From the NCBI GenBank assembly GCA_902595555.1, contig CACJQM010000001.1, positions 62,001 to 126,000 of the forward strand: a stretch of 64,000 nucleotides of DNA. The letters run 5' to 3'. This stretch comes from an uncultured Bacteroidota bacterium (lineage in GTDB: Bacteria > Bacteroidota > Bacteroidia > Flavobacteriales > Flavobacteriaceae). Below are positions 28,601 to 36,483 of the stretch, piece by piece (position 1 is the stretch's first letter; each line of letters begins with the position of its first letter). The notes under the pieces are model-generated. The model was not told the DNA's origin. It saw nothing but the letters and a program-made list of their open reading frames with translations, and did not search any database. Made by a program: the position numbers and the translations under genes.

Positions 28601-29308
28601 ATTAGATTCTTTATATGTGGATGGTTTATGCCCATGTTCAGGGGCGAATTGTTTAATTGTGGGTCCCTCAATAAATGCAACATTGTCTTTGTATGCAGAA
28701 ACTACATAATTTAAATTCTGTTTAGTTGTTTTTTTAATTAATTGAAAAAGAGAGTTACTCATCTCTTTATCATCAATTATAAATTTACCATTGAAAATTT
28801 TATGTCGACAATGTTCGGAGTTTACTTGTGAAAACCCAAAAACTTCAGAATCTGTTAAATTCCTATTTATTTTTTTTGATAGACCCTCTAAATATTCTAT
28901 CTCATCTTGACTTAAAGCTAAACCTTCTGTTCTATTATAATCAGCAATATCAGTAATTTGTTTAATTTCATCGGGTTTTAAATTTATATCAAAAATTTCT
29001 TGATTTAATTCATCATAAATTTCACTAGTCATTTTATCAAATTTAGAGCTGTTGTTATAAGAAATGAATAACTCAATTCTTAAAACACTATTTATACCCA
29101 TATTTTCAACAATTTCAACGGCATTTGTCGACCATGGAGTAATCATAGTTTTCCTTGGACCGATATATTTTTCTTGAATTTTTTTTATGTTTAAATGATC
29201 GGAACCAGAAAATATCCAAGAAAGTTTTTTTAGTTCTGTTGGAGTTAAATTATCAATTGAATGAACTGCGTATATTTCGCTATTTTTTGATTTAAAAAAT
29301 GCTATCAT
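25670..29308 (-). CDS. purL: Phosphoribosylformylglycinamidine synthase (single-chain)
   Basis: The enzyme converts FGAR and glutamine to FGAM in de novo purine synthesis. At 1212 residues it is the large fused form: an N-terminal domain, two AIRS-type ATP domains (SGAATGSGGEIRDRLAGG; SLSANWMWP; VPTGKDSMSMK) and a C-terminal glutaminase (from about 960) with nucleophile Cys in SLGVCNGCQLF and PHLERSTFPW. I chose the ATG at 29308 (MIAFFKS); an upstream TTG at 29320 falls inside the promoter element. It is transcribed alone from TAAATTTG at 29318-29325. Confidence 0.97.
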   Translation of the reverse strand: MIAFFKSKNSEIYAVHSIDNLTPTELKKLSWIFSGSDHLNIKKIQEKYIGPRKTMITPWSTNAVEIVENMGINSVLRIELFISYNNSSKFDKMTSEIYDELNQEIFDINLKPDEIKQITDIADYNRTEGLALSQDEIEYLEGLSKKINRNLTDSEVFGFSQVNSEHCRHKIFNGKFIIDDKEMSNSLFQLIKKTTKQNLNYVVSAYKDNVAFIEGPTIKQFAPEHGHKPSTYKESNFKSVISLKAETHNFPTTVEPFSGAATGSGGEIRDRLAGGQGSLPLAGTAVYMTPYPRINDSKIGFNERNWLYQKPIEILIKASNGASDFGNKFGQPLISGSLLTFEHKEKNKLYGFDKVIMLAGGIGFGKYSDSKKKKIQEGDLIIVLGGDNYRIGMGGAAVSSTETGNYSSGIELNAVQRSNPEMQKRVSNAIRAVVESDNNFIKSIHDHGAGGHLNCISELVEESGGVLNVDDLPIGDKTLSAKEIIGNESQERMGLVIHPDDLDKLKKICARENAPIYVVGEVKENSRFLVNSKKDNKTIIDLSLEDFFGNSPKTILKDKKQETSFSNMLYDEKEIKNNLDKVLDLESVACKDWLTNKVDRCVTGKVALQQCTGPLQLPLNNCGVMALDFNSNHGVVTSIGHSPITSLIDPASGSRNSIGEALTNLIWSPLKDGLRSVSLSANWMWPANNEGENSRLYDAVKACSDFCIELGINVPTGKDSMSMKQKYPDKEVLAPGTVIISATGHSDDFKKTIEPYLKHDESYLYYIDMSSCEYQLGGSALYQVNNKIGNKCNDITSSDNFKNIFNSIQLLIREGLIFSGHDISSGGILVSLLEMCFVSVEIGLDIDLTSIDEEDITKLLFSENHGIIFQAKNSIEGHLNQSNIKYHKIGSITKNNQLNLVKNDFNLSLDIIEYRKKWFKKSYLLDKLQSGDNKAKERYDNLNSNNLNFKFPSWFKSKFTFKTNQKVKAAIIRDKGSNSEREMAYAMHISGFDVRDVHMTDLISGKEDLNDIKFLVAVGGFSNSDVLGSAKGWAGSFIYNEKANSSLKKFYERSDTLSLGVCNGCQLFIELGLLHPEHEIKPKMEFNESNKFECIFTSVKIASNNSIMFKDFEDTELGIWSAHGEGRFSLPQKEKDYNIIGKYSSSEFPTNPNGSDYDTAIIASKDGRHIAMMPHLERSTFPWNWGYYPNPKNSDDISPWIYAFINAYNWLK

Positions 29309-29317
29309 GAATAACTT

Positions 29318-29325
29318 CAAATTTA
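29318..29325 (-). promoter_or_regulatory. -7 element TAAATTTG upstream of purL
   Basis: On the minus strand this is an exact TAnnTTTG match ending nine bases before the ATG at 29308. It favours that ATG over the TTG at 29320, which lies inside the element. Confidence 0.5.
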
Positions 29326-29326
29326 T

Positions 29327-29372
29327 GTTAAAAAACTATTTTAATAGGTTATAACTATTAGAGTTTTTTAAC
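29327..29372. terminator. Nested inverted repeat between the exporter operon and purL
   Basis: An 11-base perfect outer stem (GTTAAAAAACT at 29327-29337 with AGTTTTTTAAC at 29362-29372) encloses a second hairpin (TAATAG at 29342-29347 with CTATTA at 29355-29360). It lies after the exporter stop and directly upstream of the purL -7 element. It may be an AT-rich terminator, a regulatory site for purL, or both. Confidence 0.45.
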
Positions 29373-29399
29373 CATTTGCATAATTTATCAACAAATTGA

Positions 29400-31223
29400 T
29401 TAGCTAAATGATTGAAGTTGAATTAATTTTTTATAAAAACTATTGTTTTTTAAAAGTTCTTTATGTGATCCCTCTTCAACAATTTGTCCCTTATCTAAAA
29501 CAATAATTTTATCTGCATTTTGTATAGTTGAGAGTCGGTGGGCTATTACAATAGAGGTTTTATCAACCATCAATTTATCGATTGCATTTTGTACTAATTT
29601 TTCAGATTTTGAGTCCAGCGATGAAGTAGCCTCGTCAAGTATTAAGATTGGACAATTTGAATATACGGCTCGTGCAATTGCAATTCTTTGTTTTTGACCC
29701 CCAGATAAGTTTGATCCGTTATCTCCAACATTATAATTTAATTTTTCTTCAAATTCATCAATAAATTCCTGAGCATTTGCTATGCTTATTGATTTTTTTA
29801 ATCTTTCGTCTGCATCCTCACTATTATCTCCAAGAAGAATATTTTCTTTTATAGACGAATTAAATAATATTGATTCTTGACTAACAACTGCAATAATCGA
29901 CCTAAGATCAGATCTTGGTAAGTCTTTTACATCAAAGCCATCGATTATTATTTTTCCTGTAATATTTTCATAAAATCTTGGAATTAAATTAACTAATGTC
30001 GATTTACCACTACCTGATGCACCAACAATTGCAACCATCTGGCCTTTCTTTACTTTAAAAGAAATATTTTCAAGAACTTTTGATTTATCGTATTTAAAAC
30101 TAACATTATTAAACTCAATTTCTTTTTCAAAAAATTTCAGTTTGTTGTTCTTTGAGTCATTAAAATATTCACTATGCATATCTATAATATCGAAAACCCT
30201 TTCAGCTGCTGCATTCCCTTTTTTTAACGAGTAAAATGCTTTGCTTATAGATTTTGCTGGTGTGAGAACACCATAAGCCAGTCCCATGTACGTAATAAAT
30301 GCTGCTGGTTTTAATTCCATTTCAATCAAAACTAATTTGCCACCATACCACAATAATACTCCAATAACAAGTATGCCTAAAAATTCGCTCAGAGGAGCTG
30401 CAATATTTTGTCTATTAATAAGTTTATTGGAAAAATTTAGAAATCTAGAGTTTGTTACATCAAATTTTGATATAAAGAAGTTTTCAGCTAAGAAACTCTT
30501 AATTATTTTAATTCCATTTATTGTTTCTTCTGTAATCGAAGTTAATTCAGCCTGTTCTTTTTGAACAAGTAGGGACTTTCTCTTCAATGTTTTTCCAATA
30601 AACGATATAATAAATCCAGAAAAAGGAATAAAAATTATTACAAATACCGTTAGTTTATAGCTAATTATAAACATAGCCCCAAGAGTAAAAATAATTGTTA
30701 AAGGATCACGAATAAAAATTTCTATTATTGATAAAAAAGAGTTTTGAACTTCATTTACATCTGATGACATTCTTGAAATTAAATCACCTTTTTTATTTTT
30801 TGAAAAATATTCAAGAGGCAGTACAACCATTTTCTCATATATGTTTTTTTTCAGATCTTTTATAACACCATTTCTAATCAGTGTTGAAAAAAACAGTGCA
30901 AAATAATTAGAAACATTTTTTAAAAAGAATAGTATTATTACAATTCCAACTACAAATAATATTGCTTTTTGATTATCATTTGATGCAAAACTACTGACTT
31001 GATAGTTAAGCCAATTTTCTATGAAATCTCCTAAATTATTAGAAATTTCCATTGATGGTTTTTTAATAGTGTTATCGGTTCCATTAAATAAAACCTCAAG
31101 CATTGGCATAAGTGAAAGAAATGCTACAGCACTAAAAAATGCATACAATACACTGAACAAAATATTTAATGAAAAATATTTTTTGTAATGAAATACATAT
31201 TTTAGAACCCGTTTAAAATGCAT
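29400..31223 (-). CDS. ABC exporter, MsbA/lipid-type (permease-ATPase fusion)
   Basis: The 607-residue half-transporter has an N-terminal six-helix membrane domain (about 1-330) and an ATPase domain with Walker A GASGSGKSTLV, Q-loop VVSQESILF, signature LSGGQKQR, Walker B ILILDEATSSLD and the H-loop IVIAHRLSTI. Length and layout fit MsbA-like lipid or drug exporters that act as homodimers in the inner membrane. Its ATG directly abuts the phosphohexomutase stop, so it ends an operon with envelope-sugar genes, which supports a role in lipid or glycolipid export (inference). Confidence 0.92.
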   Translation of the reverse strand: MHFKRVLKYVFHYKKYFSLNILFSVLYAFFSAVAFLSLMPMLEVLFNGTDNTIKKPSMEISNNLGDFIENWLNYQVSSFASNDNQKAILFVVGIVIILFFLKNVSNYFALFFSTLIRNGVIKDLKKNIYEKMVVLPLEYFSKNKKGDLISRMSSDVNEVQNSFLSIIEIFIRDPLTIIFTLGAMFIISYKLTVFVIIFIPFSGFIISFIGKTLKRKSLLVQKEQAELTSITEETINGIKIIKSFLAENFFISKFDVTNSRFLNFSNKLINRQNIAAPLSEFLGILVIGVLLWYGGKLVLIEMELKPAAFITYMGLAYGVLTPAKSISKAFYSLKKGNAAAERVFDIIDMHSEYFNDSKNNKLKFFEKEIEFNNVSFKYDKSKVLENISFKVKKGQMVAIVGASGSGKSTLVNLIPRFYENITGKIIIDGFDVKDLPRSDLRSIIAVVSQESILFNSSIKENILLGDNSEDADERLKKSISIANAQEFIDEFEEKLNYNVGDNGSNLSGGQKQRIAIARAVYSNCPILILDEATSSLDSKSEKLVQNAIDKLMVDKTSIVIAHRLSTIQNADKIIVLDKGQIVEEGSHKELLKNNSFYKKLIQLQSFS

Positions 31224-32927
31224 TTATACTAGTTGTTTAATTAATGATTTAATTTTTTTATTTAAATATTCTTTCTTAGTCAAAAATTCATCTTTTGAAC
31301 CTAATTTAGTATTTACACTAAAATAAAATTTAATTTTTGGTTCAGTCCCACTTGGTCTTATTGCAACTCGTGTACCATCTGACGATTCGAAAATCATCAA
31401 ATTAGATTTTGGTAGATTGATTTTTGACAATTTACCATTTCTCTTATCCTCCAAAAAAGATTTTTTGTAATCATAAACTAAGATTATATCACTATTATCC
31501 AATTTATGTGGTGGATTTTTTCTCAACGAATTAATTTTATCTTTTATTTTCTTCGCTCCTTCACTCCCCAATTCTGTTTGAGTTACTAATTCCTCCATGT
31601 AAAAACCATATTTTATGTAACAATTTATTAAGTATTCAAAAAACGAAGAACCATTGTTTTTAAGTTCATTACACATTTCTGAAAGAATTAAAGAGGATGT
31701 TAAAGCATCTTTATCTCTTACAAAATCACCAGACAAAAAACCAAAGCTTTCCTCTCCACCACAAATAAAGTTTAAATCTTTAAAATCATTAATCATTTTA
31801 CCAATCCATTTAAATCCTGTCAAAGAAAGCAATATTTTAACATTATTTTTTTTTGCGATTTTATTCATCATAGGTGTTGATACCACAGTACTAGCTATGA
31901 ATGAATTTTCTTTATTTCCTTTGTATTTCGATAATATATAATCAGTCATTAATACCATAGATTGATTTCCATTAATATGTACAAAATCATTTTCAAAGTT
32001 TCTAACAGCAATTCCAAATCTGTCAGCATCTGGGTCAGTTCCTATTACTAAATCACTTTTTTCTAGTGTTGCAAGATCAATGGCTTGGGACAATGAATTT
32101 GAATCCTCTGGGTTAGATGAGTTTACATTGGTAAAGTTTCCATCTGGGTTCATTTGACTATCAACTAATTTTAAATTATTAAAACCAGATTTTTTTAACA
32201 AATCAGGGAACAGCTTGTATGATGTGCCATGCAATGATGTAAAAACAATATTTAAATTTTTTAAATCATTTTTTGGAATAATTGATTGTGTATAGGAAAT
32301 GGATTTATTAACATAAATTTTATCAATTTTTTCGTCAAGCAGTTCAATAAGTTTTGGATCTCTATTAAAATTTATATCTGCGTATTTTGTCTTTTCAACT
32401 TCTGTCATTAATTTATTGTCAATAGGTGGAACAATCTGTCCGCCGTCTTCCCAATAGACCTTATAGCCATTGTATTCAGGAGGGTTATGTGATGCCGTTA
32501 ATACAATTCCACAATTGCAATTAAGTTGTCTGACAGCAAAAGATATTAAAGGAGTTGGCCTTAATGAGTCAAATTTATATATCCTGATTCCATTTGCAGA
32601 GAATATATCACAAACAATTTCTTGTAATTCTTTTCCGTTATTTCTACAATCGTGGCCAATTACAATAGAAATTTCTCTATTTCTATTTATTGATTTTAAA
32701 AAATTACATATGCCTTGAGTAGTTTTTCCAAAAGTGTACTTGTTGACTCTGTTTGGACCAACCCCCATAATTCCTCTCATTCCACCGGTACCGAATTCAA
32801 GATTTTTATAAAATGCGTCATCAAAATCTTTTGGGTTTTCTTTCTTTAAATTTTTAGCAGTGTTTATGGTTTCAGTATCAAAAATATTTGAACACCATTC
32901 TTCAAAATTTTTTGAAATTAAATCCAT
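31224..32927 (-). CDS. Phosphoglucomutase / phosphomannomutase family enzyme
   Basis: The enzyme interconverts hexose 1- and 6-phosphates. In 567 residues it shows the phospho-Ser loop TASHNPPEYNGYK, the metal-binding loop GTDPDADRFG, the sugar-binding GGEESFGF and the C-terminal phosphate-binding RPSGTEPKIKFY. The length fits the long phospho-sugar mutases found in Bacteroidota (PGM2/PGM2L1-like). It lies between the glycosyltransferase and exporter genes and may supply activated sugars to both glycogen-type and envelope pathways. Confidence 0.94.
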   Translation of the reverse strand: MDLISKNFEEWCSNIFDTETINTAKNLKKENPKDFDDAFYKNLEFGTGGMRGIMGVGPNRVNKYTFGKTTQGICNFLKSINRNREISIVIGHDCRNNGKELQEIVCDIFSANGIRIYKFDSLRPTPLISFAVRQLNCNCGIVLTASHNPPEYNGYKVYWEDGGQIVPPIDNKLMTEVEKTKYADINFNRDPKLIELLDEKIDKIYVNKSISYTQSIIPKNDLKNLNIVFTSLHGTSYKLFPDLLKKSGFNNLKLVDSQMNPDGNFTNVNSSNPEDSNSLSQAIDLATLEKSDLVIGTDPDADRFGIAVRNFENDFVHINGNQSMVLMTDYILSKYKGNKENSFIASTVVSTPMMNKIAKKNNVKILLSLTGFKWIGKMINDFKDLNFICGGEESFGFLSGDFVRDKDALTSSLILSEMCNELKNNGSSFFEYLINCYIKYGFYMEELVTQTELGSEGAKKIKDKINSLRKNPPHKLDNSDIILVYDYKKSFLEDKRNGKLSKINLPKSNLMIFESSDGTRVAIRPSGTEPKIKFYFSVNTKLGSKDEFLTKKEYLNKKIKSLIKQLV

Positions 32928-32929
32928 AA

Positions 32930-33880
32930 CTAGCTTCGTTTTATCTCTTCTTTAATTATGTAATTATCCTTTCTTTTTCTAGTTCTAAGAATTATTTCAC
33001 CCAAAAAACCAGCTAAAAAGAATTGTAATCCTATTATCATTGCAGCTAAAGAAATAAAGAACTCAGGTCTTTCAGTAATTAATCTACCTGATGTATTTAT
33101 AAATAGCTTATCAATCCCTAAATAAATTGAAAAAATAAAACCTACTAATAAAATTATAGTTCCAAATAAACCAAAAAAATGCATAGGTCTTTTTCCAAAT
33201 CTTTGAACAAATGAGAGTGTTAGTAAATCTAGAAACCCCTTTATAAATCTATCTGCACCATATTTAGTTTTTCCATATTTTCTTGGGTGGTGTTGTACAA
33301 TCTTTTCAGATATTCTATTAAACCCAGCATTTTTAGCAAGTACAGGAATATATCTGTGCATGCCATCAGTAAGTTCGATCTGTTTTATAACTGAACTTTT
33401 ATATGCTTTAATCCCGCAGTTAAAATCATTTAATTTAATTCCAGATGCTTTTCTTGCTGCCCAATTAAATAGTTTTGAAGGAATATTTTTAAAAATAATT
33501 GAATCATATCTCTTTTTTTTCCATCCTGAGACTATATGTTTGTCATCTTCATTAATCATTTTATATAATGCTAAAATTTCATTGGGATCATCTTGTAAAT
33601 CAGCATCCATTGTTATTACAATTTCTCCTTTTGATTTTTTAAAACCAGCTGAAAGGGCCATTGATTTACCATAATTTTTCAAAAACCTGTAGGCAGAAAG
33701 TTTATTTTGATTTTTGCATATATCTTTAATTTTTTCCCAAGAACTATCGACACTTCCATCATCTACATATATTAATTCGTAATCTAAACCTGAATTATTT
33801 AAAATGTTATTAATTGAGGTGTTTAGCTCATCAATTGATTCACTTTCATTATAAAGTGGAATAACGACAGATAAATCCAT
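32930..33880 (-). CDS. Family 2 glycosyltransferase, membrane-anchored (DPM1/GtrB-like)
   Basis: The 316-residue protein has an N-terminal GT-A domain (SVVIPLYNESESI, VDDGSVDSSW, DADLQDDPNE with the metal-binding Asp residues) and two C-terminal membrane helices (about 235-295). The layout matches enzymes that transfer a sugar from a nucleotide donor to polyprenyl phosphate. It starts an operon-like run with the mutase and MsbA-like exporter, and follows a DUF4199 gene by four bases. The donor and acceptor are not known. Confidence 0.92.
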   Translation of the reverse strand: MDLSVVIPLYNESESIDELNTSINNILNNSGLDYELIYVDDGSVDSSWEKIKDICKNQNKLSAYRFLKNYGKSMALSAGFKKSKGEIVITMDADLQDDPNEILALYKMINEDDKHIVSGWKKKRYDSIIFKNIPSKLFNWAARKASGIKLNDFNCGIKAYKSSVIKQIELTDGMHRYIPVLAKNAGFNRISEKIVQHHPRKYGKTKYGADRFIKGFLDLLTLSFVQRFGKRPMHFFGLFGTIILLVGFIFSIYLGIDKLFINTSGRLITERPEFFISLAAMIIGLQFFLAGFLGEIILRTRKRKDNYIIKEEIKRS

Positions 33881-33884
33881 TGTA

Positions 33885-34394
33885 CTACTCGGATTTTTTA
33901 ATCACAATGCCAATAACCAAGCTTAAAATAAAACCAAAGAATAATGAGAAAGCTATGGTTATTGGGTATACACCCCATTGTAACCATGTAACAAAAGGTT
34001 TAAAATCTTCAAACGCTACGTTCCCCATTGCCTCAGGATCCTGTTCCTTCGCAACTTCATAAGCAAGTTCAGCCGCAGTATCCCAAAAAGTGGGTTCCAA
34101 AACATTAACCAGTATGGCAGTCCAGATTAATATGACAAAAGTGTAAATCAACGCTATTCCAACACCTGATTTCAAAGTTTGATTTAATGATATAAGACCA
34201 GAATTATCCTTTTTTACTGCAAGAGAGCCTGCCAGGATACCTCCAAATAATATAAGTATAGATACAAGTGTAGTTATACCATCATTTTCATAATGTATTC
34301 CCATAGAAAAACGCATTATCTCAAATGCAACTGCTATAGCTCCTGTTAATAGTCCATATTGGTAAATTAATTTTTTTTGATTTGTGTTTTTCAT
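33885..34394 (-). CDS. DUF4199 membrane protein
   Basis: The 169-residue protein has four predicted membrane helices (about 10-30, 42-60, 72-98 and 140-165) and a basic N-terminus (MKNTNQKKLIYQYG). It matches the DUF4199 family, which is common in Bacteroidota and has no known function. In flavobacteria it often precedes a family 2 glycosyltransferase, as here (gap four bases). It is the first gene of the minus-strand operon and is divergent from rpmE. Confidence 0.8.
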   Translation of the reverse strand: MKNTNQKKLIYQYGLLTGAIAVAFEIMRFSMGIHYENDGITTLVSILILFGGILAGSLAVKKDNSGLISLNQTLKSGVGIALIYTFVILIWTAILVNVLEPTFWDTAAELAYEVAKEQDPEAMGNVAFEDFKPFVTWLQWGVYPITIAFSLFFGFILSLVIGIVIKKSE

Positions 34395-34460
34395 AATTAA
34401 TGTAAATGTAATTAGAAATTATCTATTCTAAATATTCATTGCATAATTATAAAAAAAAAC

Positions 34461-34468
34461 TAAATTTG
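34461..34468 (+). promoter_or_regulatory. Promoter of rpmE: TTG, 19 bases, TAAATTTG
   Basis: The -7 element matches TAnnTTTG exactly, and a -33-like TTG at 34439-34441 lies 19 bases upstream, the usual Bacteroidota spacing. The ATG follows 18 bases after the -7 element. Confidence 0.55.
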
Positions 34469-34486
34469 CACCCATTATTTTAATCA

Positions 34487-34858
34487 ATGAAAAAAGGTAT
34501 ACATCCAGAAAATTATAGACTTGTTGCTTTCAAAGATATGTCAAACAATGATGTTTTTATAACTAAGTCAGCAGTTGATACTAAAGATACGATTAAGGTG
34601 GAAGGTGTTGAATATCCTTTAGTTAAGCTAGAAATATCTCGTACCTCACACCCATATTATACAGGTAAAACTAAACTTGTAGATACTGCGGGAAGGATAG
34701 ATAAGTTCAAAAACAGGTATGCTGGTCTTTCATTGAAGAAAAACACTGAACAAACTCCAGCTGAAGATGCTCCAGTTGCTGAGGAAGCTCCTGCTGAAGA
34801 TGCTCCAGTTGCTGAGGAAGCTCCTGCTGAAGAGACTGAGAATTCAGAAGAAAAATAA
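34487..34858 (+). CDS. rpmE2: 50S ribosomal protein L31 type B with acidic repeat tail
   Basis: Residues 1-83 are a type B L31 ([15 protein letters not shown], then [25 protein letters not shown]), which bridges the subunits and lacks the zinc-binding Cys of type A. Usual length is about 80-85 residues; this one is 123 because of a tail built from [11 protein letters not shown] units ending EETENSEEK. The same pattern occurs in L17 (rplQ). It is a single-gene unit with its own promoter, convergent with the peptide-binding protein four bases away. Confidence 0.96.
   Translation: MKKGIHPENYRLVAFKDMSNNDVFITKSAVDTKDTIKVEGVEYPLVKLEISRTSHPYYTGKTKLVDTAGRIDKFKNRYAGLSLKKNTEQTPAEDAPVAEEAPAEDAPVAEEAPAEETENSEEK
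34760..34825 (+). repeat. Two exact 33-bp tandem repeats in the rpmE tail
   Basis: Copies at 34760-34792 and 34793-34825 are identical and each encodes [11 protein letters not shown]. They use the same amino-acid pattern as the 51-bp repeats in rplQ, with slightly different codons (gttgct in place of gctgct or actgaa). Confidence 0.9.
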
Positions 34859-34862
34859 TCTT

Positions 34863-36452
34863 CTATCTTTTATAAACATTTTTCAGATTAAGCAAATTGA
34901 AAGGATTATTATTTAATCCGTAAATATTTTTTTGGACTAACCTAACACTCATATCATAATAGAGAGGAACAATAGGAGAATAGTTTTGAATTATATCCTC
35001 GAGTTGGTTGTAGATCTTTTTCAAATTACTTTTATCACTTTCTGTCATAGTTTTCTCATAAAGTATGTCATACTGTTCATTTGAGAAATAAGTGTAATTC
35101 GGTCCAAATGGTGTGTGGTTTTTTGAGTAAAACAATGAAAAATAATTTTCGGGGTTACCATAATCTGCAATCCAGCTGGCTCTAAACATTTGAAATTTGC
35201 CAGTTGCTTTTCCTTGTCTTAATATAGATGGAGGTGTTAAGTTTATATTTAATTTAATTCCAATCAATTTTAATTCAGACTGAACAAATTCCAATACGTC
35301 AAGATATTGTGCATCTGTAGTAACATCTAAATTTATATCATCAATCTTATTTATCTGCTTGTATTTCTCAATTAGAATTTTTGCTTTATCAATATCTTTG
35401 AGATATCTATTTGAGATAAAACTATTATTAAGCCCATTAGGAACAATCCCATTAGATGCAGGATATCCAATATTTTTTCTTAAAAATTTTATCATTTTAT
35501 CTCTGTCAATTGCATAATTAATGGCTTTTCGTAGTAAAATATCTGAATCTAATTTATTTGATGTGTTGAAACCTATGTACTCAGTGTTTAAATAGGGGCT
35601 TTTTGAAAGTATATATTTGCTTTTAAAATTATCATTTAGGTTTCCATTTAAATCAAATATCTGATCAATTATAGTATTTTCGGGGCTACTAATAAAATCC
35701 AGATTTCCAGATAAAAACTCCATAAATTCACTTTTTTTATCTGGTATAAACCTAATTGAAATTGCATCCAAATATGGTAAACTGTTTCCTAAGCTATCAA
35801 TTTCAAAATACTTATCATTTTTAGTCAATACCATTTTTATGTTTTCATCCCATCTTTTAAATTCAAATGGACCTGTTCCGACTGGGCTCTTTGAAAAGGA
35901 ATCACCAAGATTTTCGACAACTTCGTGTGGAACAACAGAACAATATTTCATTGTTAAAATTTCTATAAATGAGCCAAATTCCTTATCGAGTTTTATTTCA
36001 AAAATTGAATCATTGATAGCTTTAAAACTTTCTACATTATTCATAACCCAAGATCCCGGTGATGCTATATTTTCATCAATAATTCTACTAAAGCTATATT
36101 CAAAATCAAATGCATTAACTTTTCTAGTTTTATTTTTAAAAAATTCGGATTCGTGAAAATATATATCATCTCGGATTTTAAAACTATATTCTTTTTTATC
36201 ATCACTAACTGTCCAATACTCAGCTAAGTCTGGAACAACATTAAGGTTTTCATCCATTTTTACTAGACCATTGAATAATTGATTGCACGGCCAAATGTTT
36301 CGAAGTGTTGATGAAAAAGCAGGGTCTAATGAGCTAATGTTTGAGTATTCATTATATCTAAAAACATTTTCATTTACAACCTTGTCAGTAACACAGGAAA
36401 TTGAAACAAGAATTAATATTATCGCAATAATTTTTTTATCTAGCACATTCAC
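34863..36452 (-). CDS. Peptide/solute-binding lipoprotein (family 5, OppA/DppA-like)
   Basis: The 529-residue protein begins with a hydrophobic signal and a lipobox-like LVSISC, so it is probably lipid-anchored in the envelope. The SBP_bac_5 domain follows with SLDPAFSS, NLNVVPDLAEYWTVSDDKKEYSFKIR, FSKSPVGTGPF and RKAINYAIDRDKMI. Members bind di- or oligopeptides for ABC import, but no permease or ATPase genes are adjacent. The start codon is probably GTG at 36452. It converges with rpmE and is divergent from mtaB. Confidence 0.9.
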   Translation of the reverse strand: MNVLDKKIIAIILILVSISCVTDKVVNENVFRYNEYSNISSLDPAFSSTLRNIWPCNQLFNGLVKMDENLNVVPDLAEYWTVSDDKKEYSFKIRDDIYFHESEFFKNKTRKVNAFDFEYSFSRIIDENIASPGSWVMNNVESFKAINDSIFEIKLDKEFGSFIEILTMKYCSVVPHEVVENLGDSFSKSPVGTGPFEFKRWDENIKMVLTKNDKYFEIDSLGNSLPYLDAISIRFIPDKKSEFMEFLSGNLDFISSPENTIIDQIFDLNGNLNDNFKSKYILSKSPYLNTEYIGFNTSNKLDSDILLRKAINYAIDRDKMIKFLRKNIGYPASNGIVPNGLNNSFISNRYLKDIDKAKILIEKYKQINKIDDINLDVTTDAQYLDVLEFVQSELKLIGIKLNINLTPPSILRQGKATGKFQMFRASWIADYGNPENYFSLFYSKNHTPFGPNYTYFSNEQYDILYEKTMTESDKSNLKKIYNQLEDIIQNYSPIVPLYYDMSVRLVQKNIYGLNNNPFNLLNLKNVYKR

Positions 36453-36462
36453 AATATAAAAT

Positions 36463-36470
36463 TATATTTG
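36463..36470 (+). promoter_or_regulatory. -7 element TATATTTG upstream of mtaB
   Basis: This is an exact TAnnTTTG match ending 13 bases before the TTG start codon of mtaB. No clear -33 element is seen. Confidence 0.5.
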
Positions 36471-36483
36471 CAAAAAAAAATAA

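Noticed and set aside
29400-34394. Possible genomic island for envelope polysaccharide synthesis
   Set aside because: Base composition and style match the neighbours, there are no mobile genes or tRNA-linked repeats, and the genes are single-copy core functions.
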